Source of the DNA: JAPEKQ01 sp964516845
Lineage (GTDB): Bacteria > Joyebacterota > Joyebacteria > Joyebacterales > Joyebacteraceae
Assembly (NCBI GenBank): GCA_964516845.1
Contig: CAZEXP010000009.1
Coordinates: 6,949 to 70,948 of the forward strand
Reading direction: 5' to 3'
DNA length: 64,000 bases
Positions 1-8,153 of the stretch are shown here, one piece after another. The translations under genes were made by a program, and so were the position numbers. Each line of letters opens with the position of its first letter. The first letter of the stretch is position 1. The notes below the pieces were generated by a model, which worked only from the letters and a program-made list of their open reading frames with translations, did not search any database and was not told the DNA's origin.

Positions 1-90
1 NNNNNNNNNNNNNNNNNNNNNNNNNNNNNNNNNNNNNNNNNNNNNNNNNNNNNNNNNNNNNNNNNNNNNNNNNNNNNNNNNNNNNNNNNN
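1..90. other. Assembly gap (N run) at window start
   Basis: Ninety ambiguous bases. The gap cuts the gene that begins at 138 on the minus strand, so nothing upstream of base 91 can be read. Confidence 0.99.
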
Positions 91-138
91 GTTGCCTACC
101 CGCTCCCGGATGACCTCCAGTCCTTCTTCCCGTGTCAT
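91..138 (-). CDS. Start of a gene truncated by the gap (possible HD-domain protein)
   Basis: An ATG at 138 lies nine bases after the recG stop and is preceded by GGAGAG, a good ribosome-binding site. The readable part encodes only MTREEGLEVIRERVGN before the gap. This opening resembles the start of HD-domain hydrolases (MxREEALELVKxYV-type), but 16 residues cannot establish a family. The position directly behind recG on the same strand suggests co-transcription. The start is well supported; the function is a guess. Confidence 0.5.
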
Positions 139-147
139 GCTCTCTCC

Positions 148-2250
148 TTACCCAACCTCCATGAGATCACCCTGCCCGTGGAACCTGCGCTCCACGGCGC
201 TGACGACGGTGCGGCTCTCAGGTTCGTTCAATTCCGGGTCGCGTTCGATGAGTTCGAAGGCATCCTCCCGGGCCCGGATCAGAAGCTGCGTGTCGGCGAC
301 GAGGTCAGCCACCGAGAACCGCGGAAGACCATGCTGCCGCACACCCATGAACTCACCGGGGCCCCGGAACTGGAGATCGCGCTCCGCGATGACGAATCCG
401 TCGTTCGTCTCCGCGAGGACCTTGAGACGTTCCCTGGCATCATCGGACGCCGCCGGGCCCGCCATGAGAATGCAGTACGATTGATGACTGCCTCTCCCCA
501 CTCGTCCACGCAGCTGGTGGAGCTGTGCCAACCCGAACCGCTCGGCGTGCTCGACAACCATCACGGTCGCGTTCGGCACATCGACTCCGACCTCGATAAC
601 GGTCGTGGAGACCAGGATGCTGATCTCTCCATCGGCGAAGGCGCGCATCACCGCATTCTTCTCCTCGGCCCGCATCCGCCCGTGGACCAGCCCCACGGCG
701 ACTTCCGGGAAAATCTTGCGGTCGAGCTGCTTGTGCATCTTGGTCGCCGCCGCCAGATCCATCTTGTCCGACTGCTCGACCAGCGGGTAGACGATGAACA
801 CCTGACGCCCCTCGCCGACCTCCTGCCGGAGGAAATCGTAGACCCTCCCCCGCGCCGCCTCGTCGCGGACGGCCGTCCTCACGGGTGACCGCCCGGGCGG
901 GAGTTCGTCGATGACCGAGATATCAAGATCCCCGTACACCGTCAGCGACAGCGTCCGCGGGATCGGCGTGGCCGTCATCACGAGCACGTCCGGAGCTCCA
1001 CCCTTCTGCCTCAGCGCCGCCCGCTGGACGACACCGAATCGGTGCTGCTCGTCGATCACCACCAGCCCGAGGTTGGCGAACGTCACGCCTTCCTGGATGA
1101 GCGCGTGGGTGCCGACGATGATGTTCGATGCGCCACTCCGGATCGCATCGAGCGCCGTGGCCTTCTCCTCCGCACGCATGCCGCCACGGAGAAGCGCGAC
1201 GCTGTGGCCCAGCGGCTCGAGGAGCGAAGCGATATTCTCGTAGTGTTGCCGTGCGAGGATCTCAGTCGGCGCCATCAGCGCCGACTGCCATCCGTTGACG
1301 GCGGCCTGGTGCATCGCCGCGGCCGCGACAGCCGTCTTGCCCGAACCCACATCGCCCTGGAGCAGCCGGTTCATCGCGGCGCCATGCTCGAGGTCGCGAC
1401 GCATCTCGTCTATGGAGCGGGCCTGCGCCCCGGTCAGAGCGAACGGGAGCGCCTCGAGGAACCGCTCGTGCTCGGTCTCGCTCCACTCCAGCGGCGCGAC
1501 GGCACGCGGCGCGCTCCTTCGTCGCTGACGCCTGACGCCCACGATGATCTGGAACAGGAAGAACTCCTCGTATGCCAGACGCCCGCGGGCGACCGCCGCC
1601 CGCGTCGTGTCGTTCGTGAAGTGCACGTCGGCGATCGCCCTCTTCAGATCGGGAAGCCTCCGCCGCTTGACGACCCAGCCCGGCAGCGGATCAACGAGCT
1701 CGGCGAGATGCGCGTCCATGGCCGACTTGATGAATCGGCGGATACGCTTCCCGGAGAGATCACCGATCTGCGAGTACTCAGGAACGATCCGCCCCGCGTG
1801 AACGAGCTCCGCGACCTCCCTGTCGCCCATCAGCTCGAACGACGGGCTGACGAACTCCTTCCGGCGCGCGTGCTTGTCGAATCGGACCTCTCCGCTGAGG
1901 ACAATGCGACCGCCCTTCCTGAGGGTGTTGCCGAGATAGGGCTGATTGTACCAGCGCGCAACGATGGCGCCCGTCTCGTCCTCAACGACGGCCAGCATCA
2001 CGCTTCGACCGCCGCGACGACGGGAGAGATCGGTCGAGAGTATCTGACCGACGACCGTCACCCGGTCGCCGACGCGAAGCTTGTCGATCTCGGCGACCGT
2101 GGACCAGTCCGTGTATCCGCGGGGCACGTAATAGAGCAGGTCCTCGATCGTCTCAACACCGGCGCGCGCGAGGAGCTCGGCGAACTTCGGCCCGACACCC
2201 TTGAGGTACTGCACTGAAGAGCGTATGCTGGTCTTCTGACTGATGCTCAT
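148..2250 (-). CDS. recG: ATP-dependent DNA helicase RecG
   Basis: RecG unwinds and reverses stalled replication forks and branched recombination intermediates. The protein opens with the wedge/OB region (VQYLKGVGPKFAELL, then an OB fold with VGDRVTVVGQI). It continues into a superfamily 2 helicase core with Walker A GDVGSGKT (lysine near residue 305), Walker B DEQH (about 400-403), TATPIPRT, and the C-terminal QLRGRVGRG and FVIAERDLQFRGPGEFMG motifs. Length is 700 residues, usual for the family. The frame is open up to 2457, but the extra 69 residues look non-coding and overlap the rpmB promoter, so I chose the ATG at 2250 next to AGGGAG, although that spacing is very tight. A nearby later start before VQYLKG is possible. 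It is divergent from rpmB. Confidence 0.95.
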   Translation of the reverse strand: MSISQKTSIRSSVQYLKGVGPKFAELLARAGVETIEDLLYYVPRGYTDWSTVAEIDKLRVGDRVTVVGQILSTDLSRRRGGRSVMLAVVEDETGAIVARWYNQPYLGNTLRKGGRIVLSGEVRFDKHARRKEFVSPSFELMGDREVAELVHAGRIVPEYSQIGDLSGKRIRRFIKSAMDAHLAELVDPLPGWVVKRRRLPDLKRAIADVHFTNDTTRAAVARGRLAYEEFFLFQIIVGVRRQRRRSAPRAVAPLEWSETEHERFLEALPFALTGAQARSIDEMRRDLEHGAAMNRLLQGDVGSGKTAVAAAAMHQAAVNGWQSALMAPTEILARQHYENIASLLEPLGHSVALLRGGMRAEEKATALDAIRSGASNIIVGTHALIQEGVTFANLGLVVIDEQHRFGVVQRAALRQKGGAPDVLVMTATPIPRTLSLTVYGDLDISVIDELPPGRSPVRTAVRDEAARGRVYDFLRQEVGEGRQVFIVYPLVEQSDKMDLAAATKMHKQLDRKIFPEVAVGLVHGRMRAEEKNAVMRAFADGEISILVSTTVIEVGVDVPNATVMVVEHAERFGLAQLHQLRGRVGRGSHQSYCILMAGPAASDDARERLKVLAETNDGFVIAERDLQFRGPGEFMGVRQHGLPRFSVADLVADTQLLIRAREDAFELIERDPELNEPESRTVVSAVERRFHGQGDLMEVG

Positions 2251-2409
2251 CTCCCTGGTCGGACCCGCTGCTGCCGAATCCCGGCCGGCGCGCCGGAGGT
2301 CCCCCGGCTGCCGCGGTCCGGACAACGGAGCGCGTTTCACACCCCAATGCCCGGATTCTACGGGACGCACGCCCATCGGGTCAACGACAGCGGTCTTCAG
2401 GGAAACCGC

Positions 2410-2438
2410 TTGCAGAGGCATCGATGGTGTGCTAGATT
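2410..2438 (+). promoter_or_regulatory. Probable rpmB promoter
   Basis: TTGCAG (2410-2415), a 17-bp spacer, and TAGATT (2433-2438), with TGC directly before the -10 box. It sits about 35 bases upstream of the L28 start and inside the unlikely N-terminal extension of recG. Confidence 0.6.
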
Positions 2439-2472
2439 CAGGTTCTGTCTTACTCACGATGGAGGTATTACG

Positions 2473-2688
2473 ATGTCACGGAAGTGCGATATCTGTGGGA
2501 AGCACCCGCAGGTGGGCAACAACATCAGTCACGCCCACAACGTCACGAAGCGCCGCTGGCTGCCCAATCTCCAGAAGGTTCGCGTCGTGATAAACGGCAC
2601 CCCGAAGAAGATCAGCGTCTGCACCAGCTGTATTCGCTCGGGCGCCATCGACAAGTACAAGCCGACCAAGAAGGCAACGACGGCGTAG
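2473..2688 (+). CDS. rpmB: 50S ribosomal protein L28
   Basis: A structural protein of the large ribosomal subunit. The 71-residue product begins MSRKCDICGKHPQVGNNISHAHNVTKRRWLPNL, the L28 signature. It carries a CxxC pair near the start (CDIC) and another in the second half (CTSC), so this is the zinc-ribbon (C+) form. The ATG at 2473 has GGAGG at 2461-2465 with a seven-base spacer. The same frame is open from 2347, but that stretch holds the promoter. The gene is monocistronic: its own promoter lies upstream and a strong hairpin terminator downstream. Confidence 0.97.
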   Translation: MSRKCDICGKHPQVGNNISHAHNVTKRRWLPNLQKVRVVINGTPKKISVCTSCIRSGAIDKYKPTKKATTA

Positions 2689-2754
2689 CGCCCTGACGTG
2701 GAATGCGGTGTTGGCGCATGGCAACATGCCGGTCCGGCCTGAGCAGGAAATGAG

Positions 2755-2784
2755 AAGGGGGTCTTCCGCAAGGAAGACCCCCTT
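2755..2784. terminator. Bidirectional rho-independent terminator (rpmB / anti-sigma kinase)
   Basis: A 13-bp stem (AAGGGGGTCTTCC paired with GGAAGACCCCCTT) closes a GCAA tetraloop at 2768-2771. It lies between convergent genes ending at 2688 (+) and 2809 (-) and can serve both. Confidence 0.85.
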
Positions 2785-2808
2785 GTTCGTCATCGGATAC
2801 GCCGTCTG

Positions 2809-3237
2809 CTAGACCGGCCTCAGCGCCTTCGTGAGCTTGAGGGTCGTCCCGCTCCCCTCACCCATCTCGTAGTCCATGGTGTCCATCACCTGGCGCATGA
2901 TGTAGATGCCCCGCCCGGATGTCTCCATACAGCGGTCGGGATCGGTGGGATCCATCACACACTTGAGATCGAAGCCCTTGCCCTCATCGTGCACCGTGAG
3001 CCCGAACATCCCCGGCTCCCACTCGATACGCATCCTGACCGTTTTCGACTCATCGCACTTGTTGCCGTGGACGATGGCATTGGTCACCGCCTCGACGACC
3101 GCTATCGCGATCTCCATCAGCGGTCCATCGTCGAACCCCGCGAGCCGACCGTACTGCATGGCCAACTCGTCGACACGATCCAGGACACCGAAGTCGCTCG
3201 CCAGGACGAGTTCCTCTGAACCACCGGGCTGACTCAT
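2809..3237 (-). CDS. Anti-sigma factor serine/threonine kinase (RsbW/SpoIIAB-type)
   Basis: A stand-alone GHKL ATPase of 142 residues. In partner switching such kinases hold a sigma factor or other target and phosphorylate a STAS antagonist. Visible motifs are the N-box EAVTNAIVHGNK (about residues 49-60), the G1 box DEGKGFD and the G2 box SGRGIYIMR. There is no phosphoacceptor histidine domain and no membrane segment. It starts 24 bases after the stop of the STAS gene at 3262-3597, with GGAGG just before the ATG, so the two form an antagonist-kinase operon. No sigma factor gene is adjacent. The target is unknown. Confidence 0.88.
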   Translation of the reverse strand: MSQPGGSEELVLASDFGVLDRVDELAMQYGRLAGFDDGPLMEIAIAVVEAVTNAIVHGNKCDESKTVRMRIEWEPGMFGLTVHDEGKGFDLKCVMDPTDPDRCMETSGRGIYIMRQVMDTMDYEMGEGSGTTLKLTKALRPV

Positions 3238-3261
3238 CGTCCTCCAGGATGCGCCGCCGGA

Positions 3262-3597
3262 CTAGAAGGCCCCGAGGGCCTCCTCAGTCGTTGGGTGCGT
3301 GTCGAATATGGTCAGAAGCTTCGTGATCATGAACAGGCTCTGGATTCTGTCGGAGACGTGCGCCAGCTTGAGCACGCCCTCTTCACGCTGCACGCTCGTG
3401 TAGATGGCCATCAGCGTCCCAAGCCCCGTGCTGTTGATCCAGGGCACACCCTTCAGGTCGATGATGAACTTCCGCGTGCCGCCGTCGAGCAGACGCCGAA
3501 TCGCGCCACGCACCTCGTCACTCTCCGGTCCCCCGGTCAGGTTCCCTGAGAGACGGATGATCGCGACCTCTCCCTCCATATCGGTCTTGACCTTCAA
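3262..3597 (-). CDS. STAS-domain anti-sigma factor antagonist
   Basis: A 111-residue single STAS domain: EGEVAIIRLSGNLTGG opens the fold, and the conserved loop reads WINSTGLGTL, where the Ser/Thr is the expected phosphorylation site of the partner kinase. I placed the start at a TTG codon (3597) because GGAGG lies six bases upstream and the resulting N-terminus (MKVKTDMEGEV) fits the family. The frame is open to 3879, but the upstream 94 residues look non-coding. It is followed after 24 bases by the anti-sigma kinase. Together they form a partner switch whose final target is not visible here. Confidence 0.88.
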   Translation of the reverse strand: MKVKTDMEGEVAIIRLSGNLTGGPESDEVRGAIRRLLDGGTRKFIIDLKGVPWINSTGLGTLMAIYTSVQREEGVLKLAHVSDRIQSLFMITKLLTIFDTHPTTEEALGAF

Positions 3598-3917
3598 TCT
3601 GCACCTCCCGCATGTGCCCCTTCGTACAGCACCACCCGGCCAGCGAAGGACGCTGCCGGGCCGGCGTGCCGCGCACGACACCATTTGCCGGGAGTGTAGC
3701 ATGCACGCCATTTTGATGGAAGTCCAAAGTCGGCGACGAACGGTGAAAAACAGCCACACTTCTGCCGAACTGGTATGACTCCTGCATTGCATTCCCCCAT
3801 TCGAGACTTCCCGAGGCCGCACCCCCGATGCGGGGTGTGGAGTGGCGATTGCGTGCGGCGTCACGAATTGATGCTGCACGTATGACTAGCGTTCATTGTG
3901 TTCTGCATGGTGGGGTC
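3598..3917. promoter_or_regulatory. Divergent intergenic region (STAS operon / hybrid kinase)
   Basis: About 320 bases between divergent starts. On the minus strand an extended -10 box, TGCTACACT (3693-3701), is the best promoter candidate for the STAS-kinase operon, but no good -35 box lies 17 bases upstream. I found no convincing promoter for the plus-strand kinase and no other structure. Confidence 0.35.
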
Positions 3918-6900
3918 ATGGGCGAGCGAAGACAACTGTCTGCACTGACTCTTGGAGTGGCACTCGTAATGTGGACGGCCTACTCTGCCGTCTCCTCGGT
4001 GTTTCTGGGCGCGGGCACGTTCCTCGAGGCGTTTGCGACGAACATCCCCACGCTCGATCTCGCCCTTCGCTGCGTCCTCACCGTCTTCACACTTGGCATC
4101 GGTCTGCTTCTCTCCCGATTCACGACGAGCCGCGCAGAGGCCCGGACACGTGATGACTTCGTCCAGGCCATCACGAACCAGGCGAACTGCGGGTTCGTGG
4201 TGACCGACCTCGAGGGTAGCATCACATACGTCAACTCGTACTTCGCCGAGGCCCACGGCTACGAGCCCGGCGAGATGCTCGGCGCGCCGCTCTCCGACCA
4301 CCAGGCGGACGAGCAGCGTCCTCTCGCCCTGGGCGCCCACAGCGGGCTCAGGCACGGCCGGCCGTTCGCCGCCGTCGAGGTCCAACACTCGCACCGGCAG
4401 GGCAACAGCTTCCCGATGCTCGAATCGGGAACGGTCCTGCGGGATCGCGCCGGCTCGCCGATCGCGCTCTCGATGACCGCCATCGATCTCCGCACTCACA
4501 ACGACACGACACACGCGCTCGAGCGGCGTCGCGCTCTCGAACGCGCCGTATCCCAGGTCTCGAGTACCCTCGTCAGCGAGGTCTCGGTCGATCTCGACAA
4601 GGTGCTCGGTATCCTCGGGCGCTCGGTGTCCGCGGGCCGCGCGGTCATGTTCCGCATGAACAGCGAATCCGACAAGTTCACGGTGGCGCACGAGTGGCAC
4701 ACCCCCGGCGATACTGAGAGGCTCAGCGTCACCGAATTCGACACGGAGCTCCTCCCCTGGTGTACCGAGCAGCTCCGGTCCGGAAAGACGGTCTTCTCGA
4801 ACGACGCGCGCAACCTCCCCGCCGGGACCGGCGCCGATCGCGGCACGCTTCACATGCTCGGCGTGATCTCCGTGCTGATGATCCCGATGACGACCGAGGA
4901 CACGCTCGACGGCTTCCTGATGTTCGACAGGATGCTCACACCGGACAGCATCACCGAAGAAGACGTCGCCATTCTCAGAGCCGCCGCCGAGATGCTCGCC
5001 GCCAACCTCGCCCGGATCGTCGCGCTCCGCGACGCCGAGGCCGAGAGAGACCGCGCCGAGAACTACCTTGACCTCGCGGCCGCCATCTTCATCGCTCTCG
5101 ACGACAAGGGGCTGGTGAGCATGGTCAACAGACGCGGCTGTCGGATCCTTGAGGGAACAGAGGAAGAGATCGTCGGAACCGACTGGTTCGCGACGTTCGT
5201 CCCTTCCGAATGCCGCAGTGAGACGCGCGCCACGTACGAAGCTCTCATGGCCGGCACCGCGGACCAGACGGAGAGCCACGAGAACGAGATCTGCACGCTC
5301 AAGGGCAACAGGAGGATCATCTCCTGGCAGAATTCGCTGATCCGCGAACCTGGCGGCGCCATTGCCGGAACGCTCAGCTCGGGACTGAACGTCACGGAGG
5401 TCCGCCGGGCGGAGAATGTGCAGCGTGTCGCCTACGCCATCGCTGCGGCCGCTCACACGACGCGGGATCTCGACGAACTCTACGAAACGATCCACGCGGA
5501 GCTCGGTCATGTCCTCAACACGGAGAACTTCTTCATCGCGCTCTACGATCGCGCATCCGACACGATCTCGCTTCCGTACTTCGTCGACAAGAAGGACGAC
5601 GGTCGATACGACTCGTTCCCCGCCGGCAGCACACTGACCGCCTACGTGATTCGCAACAACTGCCCCCTCCTCATCGACCGCGCGGAGGGTGATGCAATGA
5701 TCGAACGCGGCGAGGTCGACCTTGTCGGATCGGAGAGCGAGATCTGGATGGGTGTTCCGCTGGCAAGCCAGGGACTCATCATCGGCGCCATCGTACTGCA
5801 GAGCTATGAGAACGCCGATGAATTCGACAAGGACGATCTTGAGATGCTCAAGTTCGCCTCTGGTCAGATCGGAGCGTCGATCGACCGGCGTCGCGCTGAG
5901 GATCAGCTGCGGTTCCTCGGCTCCATCCCGCCGCAGATCTCCGAGGGCATCCTCGTCACGGATCTCGACTTCAGGATCACGTACGCCAATGAGGCTATCG
6001 TGACGATGTACGGATTCGAACGCGGCGAGCTTCTTGGAGAGACGCCCGACGCCCTCAACGCCGAGCCGCTACGCGAAGACATTCAGCGTGAGATCCGCTC
6101 CGCGGTCGGCAGCGGAAAGACATGGCAGGGCGTCCACGTGAATCGACGCAAGGACGGGAGCGTATTCGACTGCGAGATGATCATCTCGCCGCTCGCCGGC
6201 CCCGACGGAAAACCCGCGTCCTTCATCTCGGTCCAGCGCGACATCACGGACCGCAAGCACTCGGAGGCGATGCTCCGCGCCCTCAACGCCACATCGCTGG
6301 CGATGACGAGCGCCGAGGGACCCGACGAGGTGCTGGAACTGGCCGTCAAGACACTCGCCTCGTCCGGGCTCACGGCCGACCTGATGATGCTCGACGATTC
6401 GCACGACACGCTCAGCTACATCGCATCCGGGACCGACCCGGCCGTGCTGCTCCAGACGGAACGTCTGCTGGGCACGGCGATGGCGCGGATAAAGGTCCCC
6501 TACCGTCGTATACCGGCGCTGCGCTACGCGATCGACGACGGCCACCCGATATTCGTTGACGACCCGACCGCGCTCCTCGCGGAGAGCATCCCAAGGGGAT
6601 CGCACATCACAAGCGCGGATCTCGCGAAGACGCTCGGAATGACGCAGTCCGTCGTCTCTCCGTTGATGGACGAGGGAGAGGTATTCGGAGTCTGCTCGAT
6701 CCACTCCAAGAGCATCCAGCGGACAGATGTGCCCACCGTAACGGCCATCGCCAACCAGATCGCCGCGACGTGGCGGCGGGCCACGGTTCTGGCCGAACTC
6801 AGGAAGAGCCTCGAGGACCTGCAGCTCGCCCAGGGCCAGCTGCTCCAGGCGCAGAAGATGGAGGCCGTCGGTCGACTGGCCGGTGGCGTCGCTCACGATT

Positions 6901-7982
6901 TCAACAATCTGCTGACGGCCATCACCGGCTACACGGATCTGACACTCCTCGGCCTCGAAGACGGTCACGTGCTCAAGCCGCACGTCCAGGAGGTCAAGAA
7001 GGCGGCCGAGCGAGCCGCAGGACTCACGCGACAGCTGCTCGCCTTCAGCCGACGGCAGCCGCTGGCGCCCCAGGTTCTCTCACTTGGCGAGGTCGTCGGG
7101 AACATGAACGCGATGCTCCGACGTCTCATCGGTGAGGATATCGAACTCGTCACCGATGTCGGTCCGAACCTTCCGGTCGTTAAGGCCGACGCGGGACAGC
7201 TCGAGCAGGTCATCGTCAACATGGCCGTCAATGCGCGCGACGCGATGTCTTCCGGCGGAAGGCTCACGCTGAGCGCGCGGGCGGTCGACATCACAGAGGA
7301 CACACTCGGAGACTGCGCGGACGCTCGCCCGGGCAGCTACGTGCGACTCACGATCGAGGACAACGGCGAGGGCATCCCCGACGATGTCCGCGCCAGGATC
7401 TTTGAGCCGTTCTTCACGACGAAGGCCCGCGGGCAGGGCACCGGGCTCGGCCTCGCAGGAGCCTACGGTATCGTCTGTCAGCATGAAGGATGGATCGATG
7501 TGGACTCCGTGGTCGGCAGAGGCACTGCCTTCCACGTGCACATCCCCACATGTGATCCGTGCGTCACGACCGACGTCGTTCAGGTTGAGAAGACGCAGGC
7601 GCGGTCGGGGCAGGGAGAGCAGATCCTCATCGTTGAGGACGAGGACGCCGTTCGAGATTTCGCTTCTCGTGCGCTGACGGCCAGCGGCTACAGGGTCACG
7701 GCCGCTGCGAGCGCGGAGGAGGCGATCGAATTCTTCAAGAACGGCGAGGGTAGGTTCGACCTCGTGTTCAGCGATGTCGTTCTGCCCGGCAAGAGCGGTG
7801 TGACCCTTGCGGAGGAACTGCTCGCGCTCGACCCCAAGCTCGACATCCTCTTGAGCAGCGGCTACTCGGACGAGAAGTCGCAGTGGGAAGAGATCCAGGA
7901 GCGCGGGTACGATTTCCTCCAGAAACCGTACCAGCTGACGAATCTTCTGGAGACAATAAGCAGGATCGTGCACCCGAACTAG
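3918..7982 (+). CDS. Hybrid sensor histidine kinase with three PAS and three GAF domains
   Basis: A 1354-residue inner-membrane signalling protein. Two N-terminal membrane helices (about 8-30 and 40-65) are followed by alternating sensor domains: PAS (about 75-190), GAF (200-365), PAS (375-495), GAF (500-655), PAS (660-780) and GAF (785-950). The kinase core has H-box VAHDFNNLL with phospho-His at about 993, N-box VNMAVNARDAM, G1 DNGEGIP and G2 GQGTGLGLA. The C-terminal receiver has phospho-Asp near residue 1286 (VFSDVVLPGKSG). The frame is open from 3828. I chose the ATG at 3918 because it directly precedes the first membrane helix, although its GGTGGGG binding site is only fair. No separate response regulator or DNA-binding protein is adjacent, so output is probably by phosphotransfer to an unlinked partner. 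Confidence 0.93.
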   Translation: MGERRQLSALTLGVALVMWTAYSAVSSVFLGAGTFLEAFATNIPTLDLALRCVLTVFTLGIGLLLSRFTTSRAEARTRDDFVQAITNQANCGFVVTDLEGSITYVNSYFAEAHGYEPGEMLGAPLSDHQADEQRPLALGAHSGLRHGRPFAAVEVQHSHRQGNSFPMLESGTVLRDRAGSPIALSMTAIDLRTHNDTTHALERRRALERAVSQVSSTLVSEVSVDLDKVLGILGRSVSAGRAVMFRMNSESDKFTVAHEWHTPGDTERLSVTEFDTELLPWCTEQLRSGKTVFSNDARNLPAGTGADRGTLHMLGVISVLMIPMTTEDTLDGFLMFDRMLTPDSITEEDVAILRAAAEMLAANLARIVALRDAEAERDRAENYLDLAAAIFIALDDKGLVSMVNRRGCRILEGTEEEIVGTDWFATFVPSECRSETRATYEALMAGTADQTESHENEICTLKGNRRIISWQNSLIREPGGAIAGTLSSGLNVTEVRRAENVQRVAYAIAAAAHTTRDLDELYETIHAELGHVLNTENFFIALYDRASDTISLPYFVDKKDDGRYDSFPAGSTLTAYVIRNNCPLLIDRAEGDAMIERGEVDLVGSESEIWMGVPLASQGLIIGAIVLQSYENADEFDKDDLEMLKFASGQIGASIDRRRAEDQLRFLGSIPPQISEGILVTDLDFRITYANEAIVTMYGFERGELLGETPDALNAEPLREDIQREIRSAVGSGKTWQGVHVNRRKDGSVFDCEMIISPLAGPDGKPASFISVQRDITDRKHSEAMLRALNATSLAMTSAEGPDEVLELAVKTLASSGLTADLMMLDDSHDTLSYIASGTDPAVLLQTERLLGTAMARIKVPYRRIPALRYAIDDGHPIFVDDPTALLAESIPRGSHITSADLAKTLGMTQSVVSPLMDEGEVFGVCSIHSKSIQRTDVPTVTAIANQIAATWRRATVLAELRKSLEDLQLAQGQLLQAQKMEAVGRLAGGVAHDFNNLLTAITGYTDLTLLGLEDGHVLKPHVQEVKKAAERAAGLTRQLLAFSRRQPLAPQVLSLGEVVGNMNAMLRRLIGEDIELVTDVGPNLPVVKADAGQLEQVIVNMAVNARDAMSSGGRLTLSARAVDITEDTLGDCADARPGSYVRLTIEDNGEGIPDDVRARIFEPFFTTKARGQGTGLGLAGAYGIVCQHEGWIDVDSVVGRGTAFHVHIPTCDPCVTTDVVQVEKTQARSGQGEQILIVEDEDAVRDFASRALTASGYRVTAAASAEEAIEFFKNGEGRFDLVFSDVVLPGKSGVTLAEELLALDPKLDILLSSGYSDEKSQWEEIQERGYDFLQKPYQLTNLLETISRIVHPN

Positions 7983-8069
7983 GATGGAGAGCTTCGCGCC
8001 GTCCGGGTGCCGAGGAAAACAGACCGGCGGGACACACGGGCCGGTGGGACGAGCGGACACGGAATACGC

Positions 8070-8107
8070 CGAGGGCCCCGACGCACTGCGCCGGGGCCCT
8101 CGTTTCA
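8070..8107 (+). terminator. Terminator of the hybrid kinase gene
   Basis: An 11-bp GC-rich stem (CGAGGGCCCCG with CGGGGCCCTCG) around an 11-base loop, followed by TTTCATT. It lies between the convergent kinase (stop 7982) and C25 protease (stop 8154). Confidence 0.75.
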
Positions 8108-8153
8108 TTCCTCATGGGCGCGCGCACTCGCGCGGTCGCTCGTGTTCGCTCCC

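Noticed and set aside
2251..2457. N-terminal extension of RecG
   Set aside because: The extra 69 residues have no family match, overlap the rpmB promoter, and a 700-residue protein is the usual length.
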